From Nocardia sp. CNY236 (lineage in GTDB: Bacteria > Actinomycetota > Actinomycetes > Mycobacteriales > Mycobacteriaceae), in assembly GCF_000482385.1 (NCBI RefSeq), contig NZ_AXVD01000004.1, positions 124,001 through 188,000 of the forward strand: DNA of 64,000 bases, given 5' to 3'. This document shows, piece by piece, positions 12,878 through 22,100 of the stretch. The notes beneath the pieces were generated by a model, which was not told the DNA's origin, ran no database searches, and was given only the letters and a program-made list of their open reading frames with translations. The first letter of the stretch is position 1. Each line of letters begins with the position of its first letter. The position numbers were made by a program, and so were the translations under genes.

Positions 12878-14005
12878 ATGTGTGCTGATCGCCCGGGCTC
12901 GGTGCCCGATTATGCGGCGCGGCGTAGCGCGCTGCGCGGCCTGCTGGTGGAGAACAGGGTCGATGCCCTGCTGGTCACCGATCTGGTGAATATCAGATAT
13001 TTGACCGGATTCACCGGCTCCAACGCCGCTGTGCTGGTGTATACGTGGGACACCCGCACCGCCGAAGACCGCACGGTGATCGGCACCGATGGTCGATATC
13101 GAACGCAGGTTGCCGAACAGGTTCCGGACCTGCGGGCCGAGGTCGCGCGGGCGACTGTGCGCCGGGTCGTGCAGTTGGCGGGGGAGTGGCAGCTCGGCCG
13201 GGTCGGTTTCGAAAGCCATTCGGTAACCGTCGATCAGCACCGCGGCTTCCTCGAGCAACGCACCGGCTTGGAGTTCGTCGCTACCCCTGGGCTGATCGAG
13301 CAGTTGCGGATGGTCAAAGACGACTACGAGGTCGCTCGGTTGCGCGCGGCCTGCGCGGCGGGCGATGCCGGGCTCGCTGCGCTGTTGGAGCAGGGCAAGC
13401 TGCGTCCCGGCCGCACCGAGCTCCAGGTGGCCCGGGATCTGGAGTGGGCGATGTACGAGCACGGCGCCGAGGCGGTGTCGTTCGAGACCATCGTGGCGAC
13501 CGGAGTCAATTCGGCTGTCCCGCATCACCGTCCAACCGATACCGTGCTCGCGCTGGGCGATTTCGTCAAACTGGACTTCGGCGCCGTCGTCGGCGGCTAC
13601 CACTCGGACATGACCCGCACGTTCGTGCTGGGCCGGCCCGACGACTGGCAGCGGGAGGTGTATGCGCTCGTCGAGGCGTCACAGCGAGCTGGCCGTGCGG
13701 CGCTGCGACCCGGGGCGCCGGTGGCCGACGTCGACGCCGCGTCTCGGTCGGTGATCGAGGCCGCTGGGCACGGTGAGCTGTTCGTGCACGGTCTCGGGCA
13801 CGGCGTCGGGTTGCAGATCCACGAAGCGCCAGGAATCGCGAAAACCGGAACCGGTACACTCCTGTCTGGCGTGGCGGTCACCGTCGAACCAGGTGTGTAC
13901 TTCCCCGGCCGCGGTGGCGTTCGGATCGAGGACACCCTCGTGGTACGCGAAGAGGGACCGGATTTGCTCACCCACACCAGCAGAGACCTGACCGTCGTCG
14001 ACTGA
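12878..14005 (+). CDS. pepQ: M24 family Xaa-Pro peptidase
   Basis: A 375-residue cytosolic metallopeptidase of the aminopeptidase P/prolidase group. An N-terminal creatinase domain (NIRYLTGFTGSNAAVLV) precedes the pita-bread catalytic domain. The five metal ligands are in VKLDFGAVVGGYHSDMTRTF (two Asp), VHGLGHGVGLQIHE (His), VTVEPGVYFPG (Glu) and VRIEDTLVV (Glu). It lies 48 bp upstream of efp, the usual actinobacterial order. PepQ versus PepP substrate preference cannot be decided from sequence. Confidence 0.93.
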   Translation: MCADRPGSVPDYAARRSALRGLLVENRVDALLVTDLVNIRYLTGFTGSNAAVLVYTWDTRTAEDRTVIGTDGRYRTQVAEQVPDLRAEVARATVRRVVQLAGEWQLGRVGFESHSVTVDQHRGFLEQRTGLEFVATPGLIEQLRMVKDDYEVARLRAACAAGDAGLAALLEQGKLRPGRTELQVARDLEWAMYEHGAEAVSFETIVATGVNSAVPHHRPTDTVLALGDFVKLDFGAVVGGYHSDMTRTFVLGRPDDWQREVYALVEASQRAGRAALRPGAPVADVDAASRSVIEAAGHGELFVHGLGHGVGLQIHEAPGIAKTGTGTLLSGVAVTVEPGVYFPGRGGVRIEDTLVVREEGPDLLTHTSRDLTVVD

Positions 14006-14053
14006 CGCCGGTCTGCCCGAGACCGAGCGGTAGAACGAGGAGATCCGAAGACA

Positions 14054-14617
14054 GTGGCGGACACCAGCGACTTCAAGAACGGCCTTGTGTTGAAGATCGA
14101 CGGCCAACTTCAGCAGATCGTCGAGTTCCAGCACGTCAAGCCGGGCAAGGGCCCCGCGTTCGTCCGGACCAAGCTGAAGAACGTCGTGTCCGGCAAAGTG
14201 GTCGACAAGACCTTCAACGCTGGCGTGAAGGTGGAGACCGCGAATGTCGACCGGCGCGACATGACCTACCTCTATCACGACGGCACCGACTACGTCTTCA
14301 TGGACGGACAGACGTTCGACCAGATCGCCATTGCCGAGGAGACCATCGGCAGCGGCGCTCGCTTCCTGCTGGAGACGATGACGGTACAGGTGGCCACGCA
14401 CGAGGGGGCGCCGCTGTATGTCGAACTGCCCGTTTCGGTCGAGCTCGAGGTCACGCATACCGACATCGGTCTGCAGGGCGACCGTTCCACCGGTGGCACC
14501 AAACCGGCCACGCTGGAGACCGGAGCCGAAGTACAGGTTCCGCTGTTCATCAATACCGGTGACAAGCTGCGCATCGATTCGCGTGATGGCAGCTACCTCG
14601 GCCGGGTCAATGCGTGA
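14054..14617 (+). CDS. efp: Translation elongation factor P
   Basis: A 187-residue protein with the three beta-barrels of EF-P. The tip loop [15 protein letters not shown] carries an unmodified-type lysine. The OB domains follow ([33 protein letters not shown]) and the family ends with ...[16 protein letters not shown] relieves ribosome stalling at polyproline. GTG 14054 is preceded by AACGAGGAGATCC (Shine-Dalgarno GAGGAG). It is followed by nusB after 34 bp. Confidence 0.98.
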   Translation: MADTSDFKNGLVLKIDGQLQQIVEFQHVKPGKGPAFVRTKLKNVVSGKVVDKTFNAGVKVETANVDRRDMTYLYHDGTDYVFMDGQTFDQIAIAEETIGSGARFLLETMTVQVATHEGAPLYVELPVSVELEVTHTDIGLQGDRSTGGTKPATLETGAEVQVPLFINTGDKLRIDSRDGSYLGRVNA

Positions 14618-14651
14618 TCGTCGGATCGACTGATCCGAGGATGATCTGACG

Positions 14652-15158
14652 GTGGCGGACCAGCCGGTGGACAAGAAGTCCACACACAAGAAGTTCGGCG
14701 CGCGGCACAAGGCCCGGCGCCGTGCCGTCGACCTGTTGTTCGAGGCGGAGGCCCGCGACATCGATGCCGCTGACCTTCTCGGTGAGCGCGTCGAGCTGGC
14801 CGCTCACGACCAGGCGGTTGCGCCGGTGCACGCATATACCCACACGTTGGTCGGAGGCGTGGCCGAGGACTTGGACCGGGTCGACGGGACGATCGAGTCC
14901 TATCTTCAGGACTGGACGCTGTCGCGCCTTCCGGCCGTGGATCGCGCAATATTGCGGATTGCGGTATGGGAGTTGTTCCACGCGGGCGACGTCCCCCCGG
15001 TCGTCGCGGTGGACGAGGCGGTCGAACTGGCGAAAGAACTGTCCACCGATGATTCTCCGGCCTTCGTCAACGGCGTGCTCGGTCAGGTCGTTCTCATCGC
15101 ACCGCAGGTACGTGCCGCGGCGGCCGCGACGCGTGCAGTGCAGCCACCGGAGATGTGA
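14652..15158 (+). CDS. nusB: Transcription antitermination factor NusB
   Basis: A 168-residue all-helical RNA-binding protein that works with NusE/S10 in rRNA antitermination. [23 protein letters not shown] is the arginine-rich N-terminal helix, and [16 protein letters not shown] with [27 protein letters not shown] is the family signature. GTG 14652 opens the frame. Conserved core genes stop here until pyrR at 25855. Confidence 0.97.
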   Translation: MADQPVDKKSTHKKFGARHKARRRAVDLLFEAEARDIDAADLLGERVELAAHDQAVAPVHAYTHTLVGGVAEDLDRVDGTIESYLQDWTLSRLPAVDRAILRIAVWELFHAGDVPPVVAVDEAVELAKELSTDDSPAFVNGVLGQVVLIAPQVRAAAAATRAVQPPEM

Positions 15159-15363
15159 ACCGATCTCCGCGCCGGTGACGCCCACGCGAGATTCTCGCGT
15201 ATCCGATACGCCAGGTGCACGCTCCTCGTCGCGGAGCCGGTGTGCCGCGGTCGTGAGCTCGTCGACTCGAATGTGGTTGTGCCGTAGACCGAGTCGGCGC
15301 TGCGGTGACGCTTGTCGCAGGTCTTCTTCTCGCATCCGTCGTCCCGGGTCCGGGCACTGCCCG

Positions 15364-15390
15364 TATCCTGATGGAGACCGGAGGGGAGGG
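15364..15390 (+). promoter_or_regulatory. Candidate promoter and Shine-Dalgarno of the accessory three-gene cassette
   Basis: A TATCCT hexamer at 15364-15369 and a purine-rich GAGGGGAGGG at 15381-15390 precede ATG 15400. The rest of the 241-bp gap after nusB (15159-15399) shows no gene, tRNA or convincing hairpin terminator. Confidence 0.4.
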
Positions 15391-15399
15391 TGACGCTGC

Positions 15400-16290
15400 A
15401 TGACACGGGTGCTGACGTGGACGCGGACCAATATCGATGGCGTCGTCGCGTTGATGCTCGCGCTGGTGGTCGGCGTGCTCGCGATACTCGATCTCGTCGA
15501 TGTCGAGCAGGTGAATGCGGTCGTGTTGCTGGTGCTGGGTTTGCTGGCTACCACGTCATTGCGCGATCGGCACTTGTCTTCGAGGGCAGTGCGGGATGCG
15601 TCGTCGGTGCAGCTGCTCTACGGGCCGGAAATCGGGCATGCGCACACACTTGCTCGGCGCGACACCGAGCAATGGATCTTCAAGGGCGGCACCGGTAGCT
15701 ACGTGCGCGCAGTGACACTGCGTGCGTGTGTCGAGAATGCACGGCGCGAGCAGCGCCCGTTGCGTATGCAACTGGAGATCTTGGACCCGTCCAACGAGCT
15801 GTTGTGCAAGACCTACGCACAGTTTCGCTCGTCGTTGGTCATGGAGGCCGACCGGGTCGGGGAGCAGTGGACCACCGAACGGACCCGGAAGGAGGCATTC
15901 GCGATGATACTGGCCGCCTGCTGGTATCGACAGCGGTTCACCTTTCTGACCATCGAGGTGGGGCTGTCCGCGGTGATGTCGACGTTCCGCTGGGATCTGT
16001 CATCGAGTTGTGTGATCGTCACGCAGAACAATCCGAATACACCTGCCATGCTGTTCGAGCGGGGAAAACCCTACTACCGGGACTTCAATCGAGAGCTGGT
16101 GGCCAGCTTCAAACAGACTCATCAGGTCCCGCTGGGTCGCAGTGAGGAGCTACCGCTGTCCGACGAGCCGACTGTCGACGAAGTGCGCCGGCTGTTCGAG
16201 GGACTCGACCTTCCGCTCCCGGTATCCTTCACCGACCGCGACGTCGCCGATATCGTGCGGCTCGCGCTTGCGCCCAGGAACCCGTACTAG
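15400..16290 (+). CDS. Membrane-anchored protein of unknown function (cassette gene 1)
   Basis: A 296-residue protein with two N-terminal hydrophobic helices (about 14-31 and 36-50), then a soluble domain. Recognisable blocks are WIFKGGTGSYVRAVTLRACV, MQLEILDPSNELLCKTYAQF, a cluster of Trp and Arg residues near 165-175, and FRWDLSSSCVIVTQNNPNTPA. I do not recognise an enzyme family with confidence. The GGTG and ILDP segments recall a phospholipase-D-like or nucleotide-binding fold seen in other actinobacterial proteins, but this is a guess. Its TAG stop overlaps the GTG of the next gene by one base, so the three genes 15400-17851 are one translational unit. Confidence 0.7.
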   Translation: MTRVLTWTRTNIDGVVALMLALVVGVLAILDLVDVEQVNAVVLLVLGLLATTSLRDRHLSSRAVRDASSVQLLYGPEIGHAHTLARRDTEQWIFKGGTGSYVRAVTLRACVENARREQRPLRMQLEILDPSNELLCKTYAQFRSSLVMEADRVGEQWTTERTRKEAFAMILAACWYRQRFTFLTIEVGLSAVMSTFRWDLSSSCVIVTQNNPNTPAMLFERGKPYYRDFNRELVASFKQTHQVPLGRSEELPLSDEPTVDEVRRLFEGLDLPLPVSFTDRDVADIVRLALAPRNPY

Positions 16291-16976
16291 TGAACCTCTA
16301 CGACCATCTCGGCACATCGATCAGGTCTACGACACCCTGGCTCACTGCGCAACGCTGGACCCGTCGTCTGATGGCCGACGTGTGCGAGGGGAACAGCGCA
16401 TTGAAAGCGGTCCGGCATCCGTTGGGCTTTCTGTGTTTTCCGGCGTGGCGCGGCGCCGGGCTGGGTGTGTGCATACACGTGTGGACCGAGAACCCTCGAG
16501 CTGTCCCCACCACGTCGGCGGTGCACGCGCACAGCTGGGATCTGTTCAGCATCGTGCTCTACGGGTCGGTGGGTAATGAGATCATCGATATCGACCATGC
16601 TCCCGCACATCCCACCCATCGGCTCTTCGAGGTGCGAAGCGGCTCCGACGGGGATCTGATGCTCGCCACTTCCGAACTGGTCACCGCCCAGACGCGCTCG
16701 AGGCAGCGAGTCCGGGCAGGGCAGGCCTACGCCCTGTCCGCCGGCGCGTTCCATATCTCGGACGTGCCGAGCGAAGCAGTGACCATGGTGCTGGGCATCG
16801 ACCGCCTCGGAGCACCGGATCTGTCGCTCGGGTCGTTGTCTGCGACCGACCATCGCGTGCGTCGAACTGCGTGTACCTCGACAGAAACCAGGCGGATTGC
16901 CGGCGCGGTGCTGACCCGGCTGGCGTCCATCGGACCCGAAACCGGGCAGATTCGATCCGAGAGGGTGCGCTCGTGA
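16290..16976 (+). CDS. Cupin-fold protein (cassette gene 2)
   Basis: A 228-residue protein. VHAHSWDLFSIVLYGSVGNEIID reads as the first cupin motif (H-x-H with downstream Glu), and the segment ending in LSAGAFHISDVP supplies the second-motif His. This suggests a metal-binding small beta-barrel, like cysteine-dioxygenase-type or sugar-binding cupins. The substrate is unknown. It starts at GTG 16290 inside the previous stop, and its TGA overlaps the GTG of the phosphatase-like gene (GTGA). Tight coupling on both sides implies a shared function. Confidence 0.7.
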   Translation: MNLYDHLGTSIRSTTPWLTAQRWTRRLMADVCEGNSALKAVRHPLGFLCFPAWRGAGLGVCIHVWTENPRAVPTTSAVHAHSWDLFSIVLYGSVGNEIIDIDHAPAHPTHRLFEVRSGSDGDLMLATSELVTAQTRSRQRVRAGQAYALSAGAFHISDVPSEAVTMVLGIDRLGAPDLSLGSLSATDHRVRRTACTSTETRRIAGAVLTRLASIGPETGQIRSERVRS

Positions 16977-17851
16977 ATGCGCCCCCGCTGGTCACCACAC
17001 TCGATGCGGCGACGAAGGTGGCGGTCGCCGCGGTCGTCGCGGCGGGGCGAGTCATCGGCGCCGGTTTGACCGATCCGCAGACGATTCGAACGAAGGACGC
17101 GGGCAGGGACGTGGTCACCGCTCTCGATCTGCGTGCAGAACGCATCATTCTCGAACACATTGCGCAGGCTTTTCCACACCATCGGGTTCTCGCGGAAGAA
17201 TCCGGCTGGCACGATGGCGACGAGGCCTGGTGTTGGATCGTCGATCCGCTCGACGGGACCAACAACATCGCCATCGGTCTTCCGGTGTGTACCGTAGGCA
17301 TCGCGTTGTGCCACAACAGTGTTCCGGTACTCGCTATCGTGCACGAACCCGTCGCCGACCGTACCTGGCTGGCTAGGCGCGACCATGGGCTGACCGGTCC
17401 GTACGGGCGCGTGGTTCCGGCCCCGCGGGCCATCGGATCACCCACGCAGGTCCTTGCCTGGCTCCAGGGCTACCAGGTCACGCGCACCGACCGCACTGCG
17501 AGAGCGTTGCGCTTGACGCTCGAATCCGGGTCGCGCAGGCTCATTCAACTCTGGTCACCGCTGCTGTGTTGGGTGATGCTCAGCCGCGGCGACATCGACG
17601 GATTCGTCGGCTATCGATCCGGGGCGGTCGATCGGTTGGCAGGTACGTTGCTGGCCCGAGAAAGCGGTATCCAGGTCACGGATTTCCACGGCGCCCCATT
17701 GGACGACCGTCTCGATCCGCGCACGACGGAGGTGAATTTCATCGCAGCGGTACCCGAGCGGTGGCACGAGCTGAGCGTGCTGGTGAAATCGGCAGCTGCT
17801 GTGACGGTCTGCGGTTTGGACCACCAGCCGATCGAGCCGGCTAGCTCGTGA
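16973..17851 (+). CDS. Inositol-monophosphatase-like phosphatase (cassette gene 3)
   Basis: A 292-residue member of the FIG/IMPase superfamily, which hydrolyses inositol phosphates, fructose bisphosphate, histidinol phosphate or PAP. KDAGRDVVTALDLRAE, LAEESG and IVDPLDGTNNIAIGLP hold the metal-binding Glu/Asp set. The third motif reads GAVDRLAGTLLARESG: the metal Asp is kept, but the usual Trp before it is Val. GTG 16973 overlaps the cupin stop. The 3' end overlaps the convergent permease gene by 11 bp. Pairing with a cupin and a membrane protein suggests a specialised pathway, not a housekeeping SuhB. Confidence 0.8.
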   Translation: MNAPPLVTTLDAATKVAVAAVVAAGRVIGAGLTDPQTIRTKDAGRDVVTALDLRAERIILEHIAQAFPHHRVLAEESGWHDGDEAWCWIVDPLDGTNNIAIGLPVCTVGIALCHNSVPVLAIVHEPVADRTWLARRDHGLTGPYGRVVPAPRAIGSPTQVLAWLQGYQVTRTDRTARALRLTLESGSRRLIQLWSPLLCWVMLSRGDIDGFVGYRSGAVDRLAGTLLARESGIQVTDFHGAPLDDRLDPRTTEVNFIAAVPERWHELSVLVKSAAAVTVCGLDHQPIEPASS

Positions 17852-19112
17852 CCAGCAATGCGGCGACCGCGGAGGTGGTGGCGACGGCGGCGAGAACGAG
17901 ACCGGTCAGGACGAAGCGGGTCATCGGGACACGGACGTCGTGCGTGCGGCAGTACTGCAGGACCAGCAGGGTGGCCAGCGATGCCCACGGCGTAACGATC
18001 GGGCTCACATTGGTTCCGATCAACAGTGCCAGAAGCTGGTTGCCGTTGTGCACCGCAACGACCGCCTCGCCTGCGGCGTAGGCGGGCAGATTGTTGGCCA
18101 GGTTGGCCAGGGCGGCGCCTGTCGCAGCAGCCCGGTAGGCGCCGCAGGCGCCGGCGTCGGTGCCGATCAACACATGTGTCAGCTCGTCGAGGCCCCATCG
18201 GCCCAGCGTCGGCACCACGAGGAACAGACCAGTCACGAATACCAACAATTGCCAGGGAATGAGCGACAGGCGCAAGGCGGTGGGGTCGAGGATGGCGAAG
18301 GCCGCCACCGCCACGGCCGCCGCGCCGAATGCCGCTACCGCAATGCGGTCGCCGAGCAGAGGTATCGCGACGACGAACAGTACACAGGCGCCGGCCGTGA
18401 TCGTCATCAGCGCACGTTCGCGCGCATTCGCCGGGCGGATCGGGTTCGGTGGTATGTAGCGATCGGAGCCACGCCGGGCGGGCCGCCAGTACCACAGCCA
18501 CAGACACAGCATCGTGGTGACGATCGAAGCCAGGTGCGGAGCCCACATCGTGGCTGCGAACTCCGTTGCCGTGAGTGCGATCCGGTCCGCAGCGAGCAGG
18601 TTGGTGAGATTGGACACCGGCAGCAGCAGACTGGCAGTATTGGCCAACCACAGTGTGGTCATGGCCAGTGGTAACGGGGGAATTCGGGCGGGACGCGCCA
18701 GCGCCAGCATCACCGGAGTGATGAGCACTGCCGTGGTGTCCAGATTCAGCAGGACCGTGGTTGCGGAGGCGAATGCTGCGCACAGGACGAACAGTGCGGG
18801 GTAGTGGCCACGACCGAGGATCGCCAGTCGATGGGCAATGACGTCGAAGACCTGTGCCTGCCTGGCGAGTTCGGCCAGCACGATCACGCTGCCGAGAAAG
18901 AGAAGCAGGGGGCCGATGCGGTGCAGGTTCGCCGCAGCCTCCTCGCGTGGCAGCAATCCGGACACGACGCACAGCACACCGACCGACAGCAACGCCACCT
19001 GCACCCAGTCCAGTACCCCGAGTCGAGGTCTCGAGCCAGACCTCGACGTCGTGACAGGGTCGGAGGGGCTGCCTCCGGTGGAATCGACCTGCTCGGGCAC
19101 GTCAGCCATCAT
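17841..19112 (-). CDS. ArsB/SLC13-type (ion transporter superfamily) permease
   Basis: A 423-residue protein with about eleven hydrophobic helices. The half-repeat signatures ATTVLLNLDTTAVLITPVML and LANLANNLPAYAAGEAV are the helical-hairpin motifs of the ArsB/NhaD/SLC13 superfamily, followed by LLIGTNVSPIVTPWASLATLL. It could export arsenite or antimonite, or move anions or di/tricarboxylates; no arsR or arsC is near, so arsenic resistance is not supported. ATG codons at 19112 and 19109 are both possible. It is divergent from the TIR-NACHT gene, with 52 bp between the starts. Confidence 0.8.
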   Translation of the reverse strand: MMADVPEQVDSTGGSPSDPVTTSRSGSRPRLGVLDWVQVALLSVGVLCVVSGLLPREEAAANLHRIGPLLLFLGSVIVLAELARQAQVFDVIAHRLAILGRGHYPALFVLCAAFASATTVLLNLDTTAVLITPVMLALARPARIPPLPLAMTTLWLANTASLLLPVSNLTNLLAADRIALTATEFAATMWAPHLASIVTTMLCLWLWYWRPARRGSDRYIPPNPIRPANARERALMTITAGACVLFVVAIPLLGDRIAVAAFGAAAVAVAAFAILDPTALRLSLIPWQLLVFVTGLFLVVPTLGRWGLDELTHVLIGTDAGACGAYRAAATGAALANLANNLPAYAAGEAVVAVHNGNQLLALLIGTNVSPIVTPWASLATLLVLQYCRTHDVRVPMTRFVLTGLVLAAVATTSAVAALLVTS

Positions 19113-19152
19113 GGCACCGTTTGCGCTGCGTGCCTTGATACTCGGGGTGGGA

Positions 19153-19158
19153 CATACT
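19153..19158 (+). promoter_or_regulatory. -10-like hexamer CATACT setting the start of the TIR-NACHT gene
   Basis: CATACT is 6 nt before GTG 19165, and no Shine-Dalgarno sequence is visible. The geometry supports a leaderless transcript and this start codon, which falls right before the TIR domain. Open frame upstream of it (from 18838) is antisense to the permease and has no domain. Confidence 0.45.
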
Positions 19159-19164
19159 GGTGGT

Positions 19165-22100
19165 GTGATCTACCAGGGGCGGCCGCGGGACTTCTTTATC
19201 AGCTATTCTCCAGCAGACGAGCGCTGGGCGACCTGGTTGGCGTGGCAGTTGGAGAACGCAGGCTATCGCACTGTCATCCAAGCATGGGATTTCGTGCCCG
19301 GCACCAACTTTGTCGACTTCATGGATCGGGGCGTGCGCGAGTCGGTGGCAGTGATTGCGGTGCTGTCGGAGAACTACCTGGCGTCGCGCTACGGAACCAT
19401 GGAATGGCAAGCGGCATTCCGCACCGACCCTGCCAAGGTGATTCCCGTGCGGATCGCCGACTGCGTGCTGGAAGGTCTGCTGGCCACCATCACCTACCTG
19501 GACCTGGTAGGGGTATCCACCGAAGATGCGGCGCGCCGGGAATTGCTGGAGCGGGTCGGTCACTTGCAGTCCGGTCGAGCGAAGCCGGATACCGCACCGA
19601 GCTTTCCGAACGACGACGCCGCCGAGGCGCCTGCGGTGGGGCAGGTCGACGAGGGCAACGCTGGATCGGTGCTCCGGGCTGGTCGACGGACCCCGGCGGC
19701 TGCCCCCGTGTTCCCCGGCAGCGCGGCGCGCGCCGACCATCGTTCGGGCGTATCCGTCTTGCACGTGGCGGGACCGCGTTTCGGTCGCGGTCTGCTGGCT
19801 CCGGACGAACCCGGCACGGGACTCGAACGGCAAGCCCGGGTCTGGGCGGATGTCACGCAGGCGGTCGGTAACGGTGCCCCGAAGCCGGATCTGGTCGTGG
19901 TAACCGGTGACCTGACCGAATCGGGGCGCCCTCGGGAGGTCGATGAAGCGTTGGCGTTTCTGACCGGCCTTCGGGTGTTGTTGGGGCTGGAATCCGACCG
20001 GCTGGTGGTCGTGCCGGGCAACCACGACGCCTCGAAGATCGCTTGTAAGGCATACTTTCTGCACTGTGAAGCGCACGATCGGCGCCCGCAGCCGCCCTTC
20101 TTCCCGAAGCTCGAGCAATACGCTCGGCTCTTCGGCGAGCTGTACCACGGACTCGACGACCTCGTCTTCGACATCGGGCAGCCCTGGACACTATTTCCCA
20201 TTCCCGCCTTGCGGATAGTCGTCGCAGGTTTGAACTCGACGATGGCGGCCACGCATCACGCCGAGAGCGACTACGGCCATATCGGTGAAACCCAGGCCGC
20301 CTGGTTCGCCGAGCGGCTACGCCCGTTCGAAGATCGTGGCTGGCTACGGCTCGGTGTCGTCCGGCACGATCCGGTGCCCGGACCGGACACCTCGCCACGT
20401 GAGCCAGCGCTGCTGCGAGATGCCGACACACTGTCGCGGTTGCTCGGCGAAAGACTCAACCTCGTGTTCCATGGGCCGGGACCGGGCGGGCCCTATGTGG
20501 ATCGGATCGACGGCACACTGCCCGTGCTCCCCGCGGTGGCGCCGGGGCAGGCCGAGATCGTCCAGTTCAGCGCCGTTGGACTGGACCGGTTCGCCGTAGG
20601 AGCGGATCGATCGGGCGAACCCGCTCGTGTGGCCTTGTCCTGGACGAAGGCATCCGCCGCACTGTCGCCGGAACAATCCGTTGCGGACCTGCCGCTCGAG
20701 CCGCCCGACGACGCGCCGGCGATCGTCGATCCGCACAGCAGGCTGCTCGAGCGGGTTGCCGAGGTATGTGAAACTCGGTATCCCGGGGCGCGGATCCGGC
20801 GCATCGAAGCCGAACCGCCGCATCTGCTGATCACTCACCAGCGAGACGCCATCACCGCAGTCTGGCGAGTCGGTGTCCATGTCGGGGACATGACCGGGCA
20901 CTCGATCGTCGACCTTGTCGGACACGACCCGGAATTCGGTTCCGAACTCGTCTACCGCGGTGCGCCCCCACCGCGCCACCTGCGCGAACAAGCCGCCAGC
21001 CATGGTCTTCGGATACGGAGTTTCACCGAATTCCAAGGTTTGCTCGATCTGAGTGACTATCTCGCCCACCAACGTGTGCGACTCGGGTCCGATCGTCGAT
21101 ATGCACCCGAAATGTATGTACCACAACGGTTTCGGTTGCTCGAACGTGGTGGCCACGAGATTCGCGACGACCTGGTCGCCGAACTGCAGCGCCTGATCGA
21201 CGAGGATCACGGTCGGTTCGTGTTGCTACTCGGCGACTTCGGGCGGGGTAAGACGTTCGCGCTACGTGAATTGACCCGGCGCATCACCGAGTCGTCGCCT
21301 GCCTTGCTGCCGATTCTGGTCGAGCTGCGCAGTCTCGACAAGACGCACTCGGTGGACGGTCTGGTCGCCGCGCACCTGGCCAACCACGGAGAAGAGCGCA
21401 TCGATCTGAAAGCGTTGCGCTACATGTTGCACGAGGGGCGGGTGGTGTTGTTGTTCGACGGCTTCGACGAGCTCGTCACGAGAGTCAGCTACGAACTCGC
21501 CGCCGAGCACCTCGAAACGTTGCTACAGGCAGCGGTGGGCAAGGCCAAGATCATCGTGGCCAGTCGCACCCAGCACTTCGAATCCCGCGCGCAGATCCTG
21601 ACCGCAATGGGTGAGCGCGTCGAGGTGTTGCGTGACCGGCACATTCTCGCGATCGAGGAATTCGCGCCGGCGCAGATCCGAGCTTTCTTGACCAACCGAT
21701 ATCGCGGTGACCTGGCCCGGGCGGACGCACGCATCCGATTGATCACCGGAATCCAAGATCTGCTGGGGCTGGCGCAGAATCCTCGAATGCTCAGCTTCAT
21801 CGCCGATCTGGACGAACGGCGTCTGCGTGCGGCGGCGGGCGCACGGCAGACCGTGGGCGCGGCCGGGCTGTATCGAGAGATTCTGGATTCCTGGCTCACC
21901 TACGAAGCGGAGCGTACGGCCACCGCCGGTACCCTGCCCGGCCTGGGCATCGATGAATTGTGGTTTGCCGTCACTGCGTTGGCGCTGCGTAGCTGGGAGA
22001 CCGGGGAACCATACCTGCGTCCGTCCGAATTGACCCATGTGGCGCAGGGGTTGGTCGAGTTGACCGGTTCGGGCCGGATGTCGGTGTCGCAATCAGCGCA

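Noticed and set aside
12698..13603. N-terminal extension of the prepilin peptidase frame to 13603
   Set aside because: The extra 302 codons are antisense to pepQ, and peptidase features begin only at ATG 12697.
15159..15399. tRNA or attachment site flanking the accessory block
   Set aside because: No cloverleaf, T-arm consensus or direct repeat pair with the 25563 side was found.
17841..19112. Arsenic resistance operon
   Set aside because: The permease belongs to the broad ArsB/SLC13 superfamily, but no arsR, arsC or other arsenic gene is adjacent.
18838..19164. 109-codon N-terminal extension of the TIR-NACHT frame
   Set aside because: It is antisense to the permease gene and has no domain; GTG 19165 has a -10-like hexamer at 6 nt and directly precedes the TIR fold.
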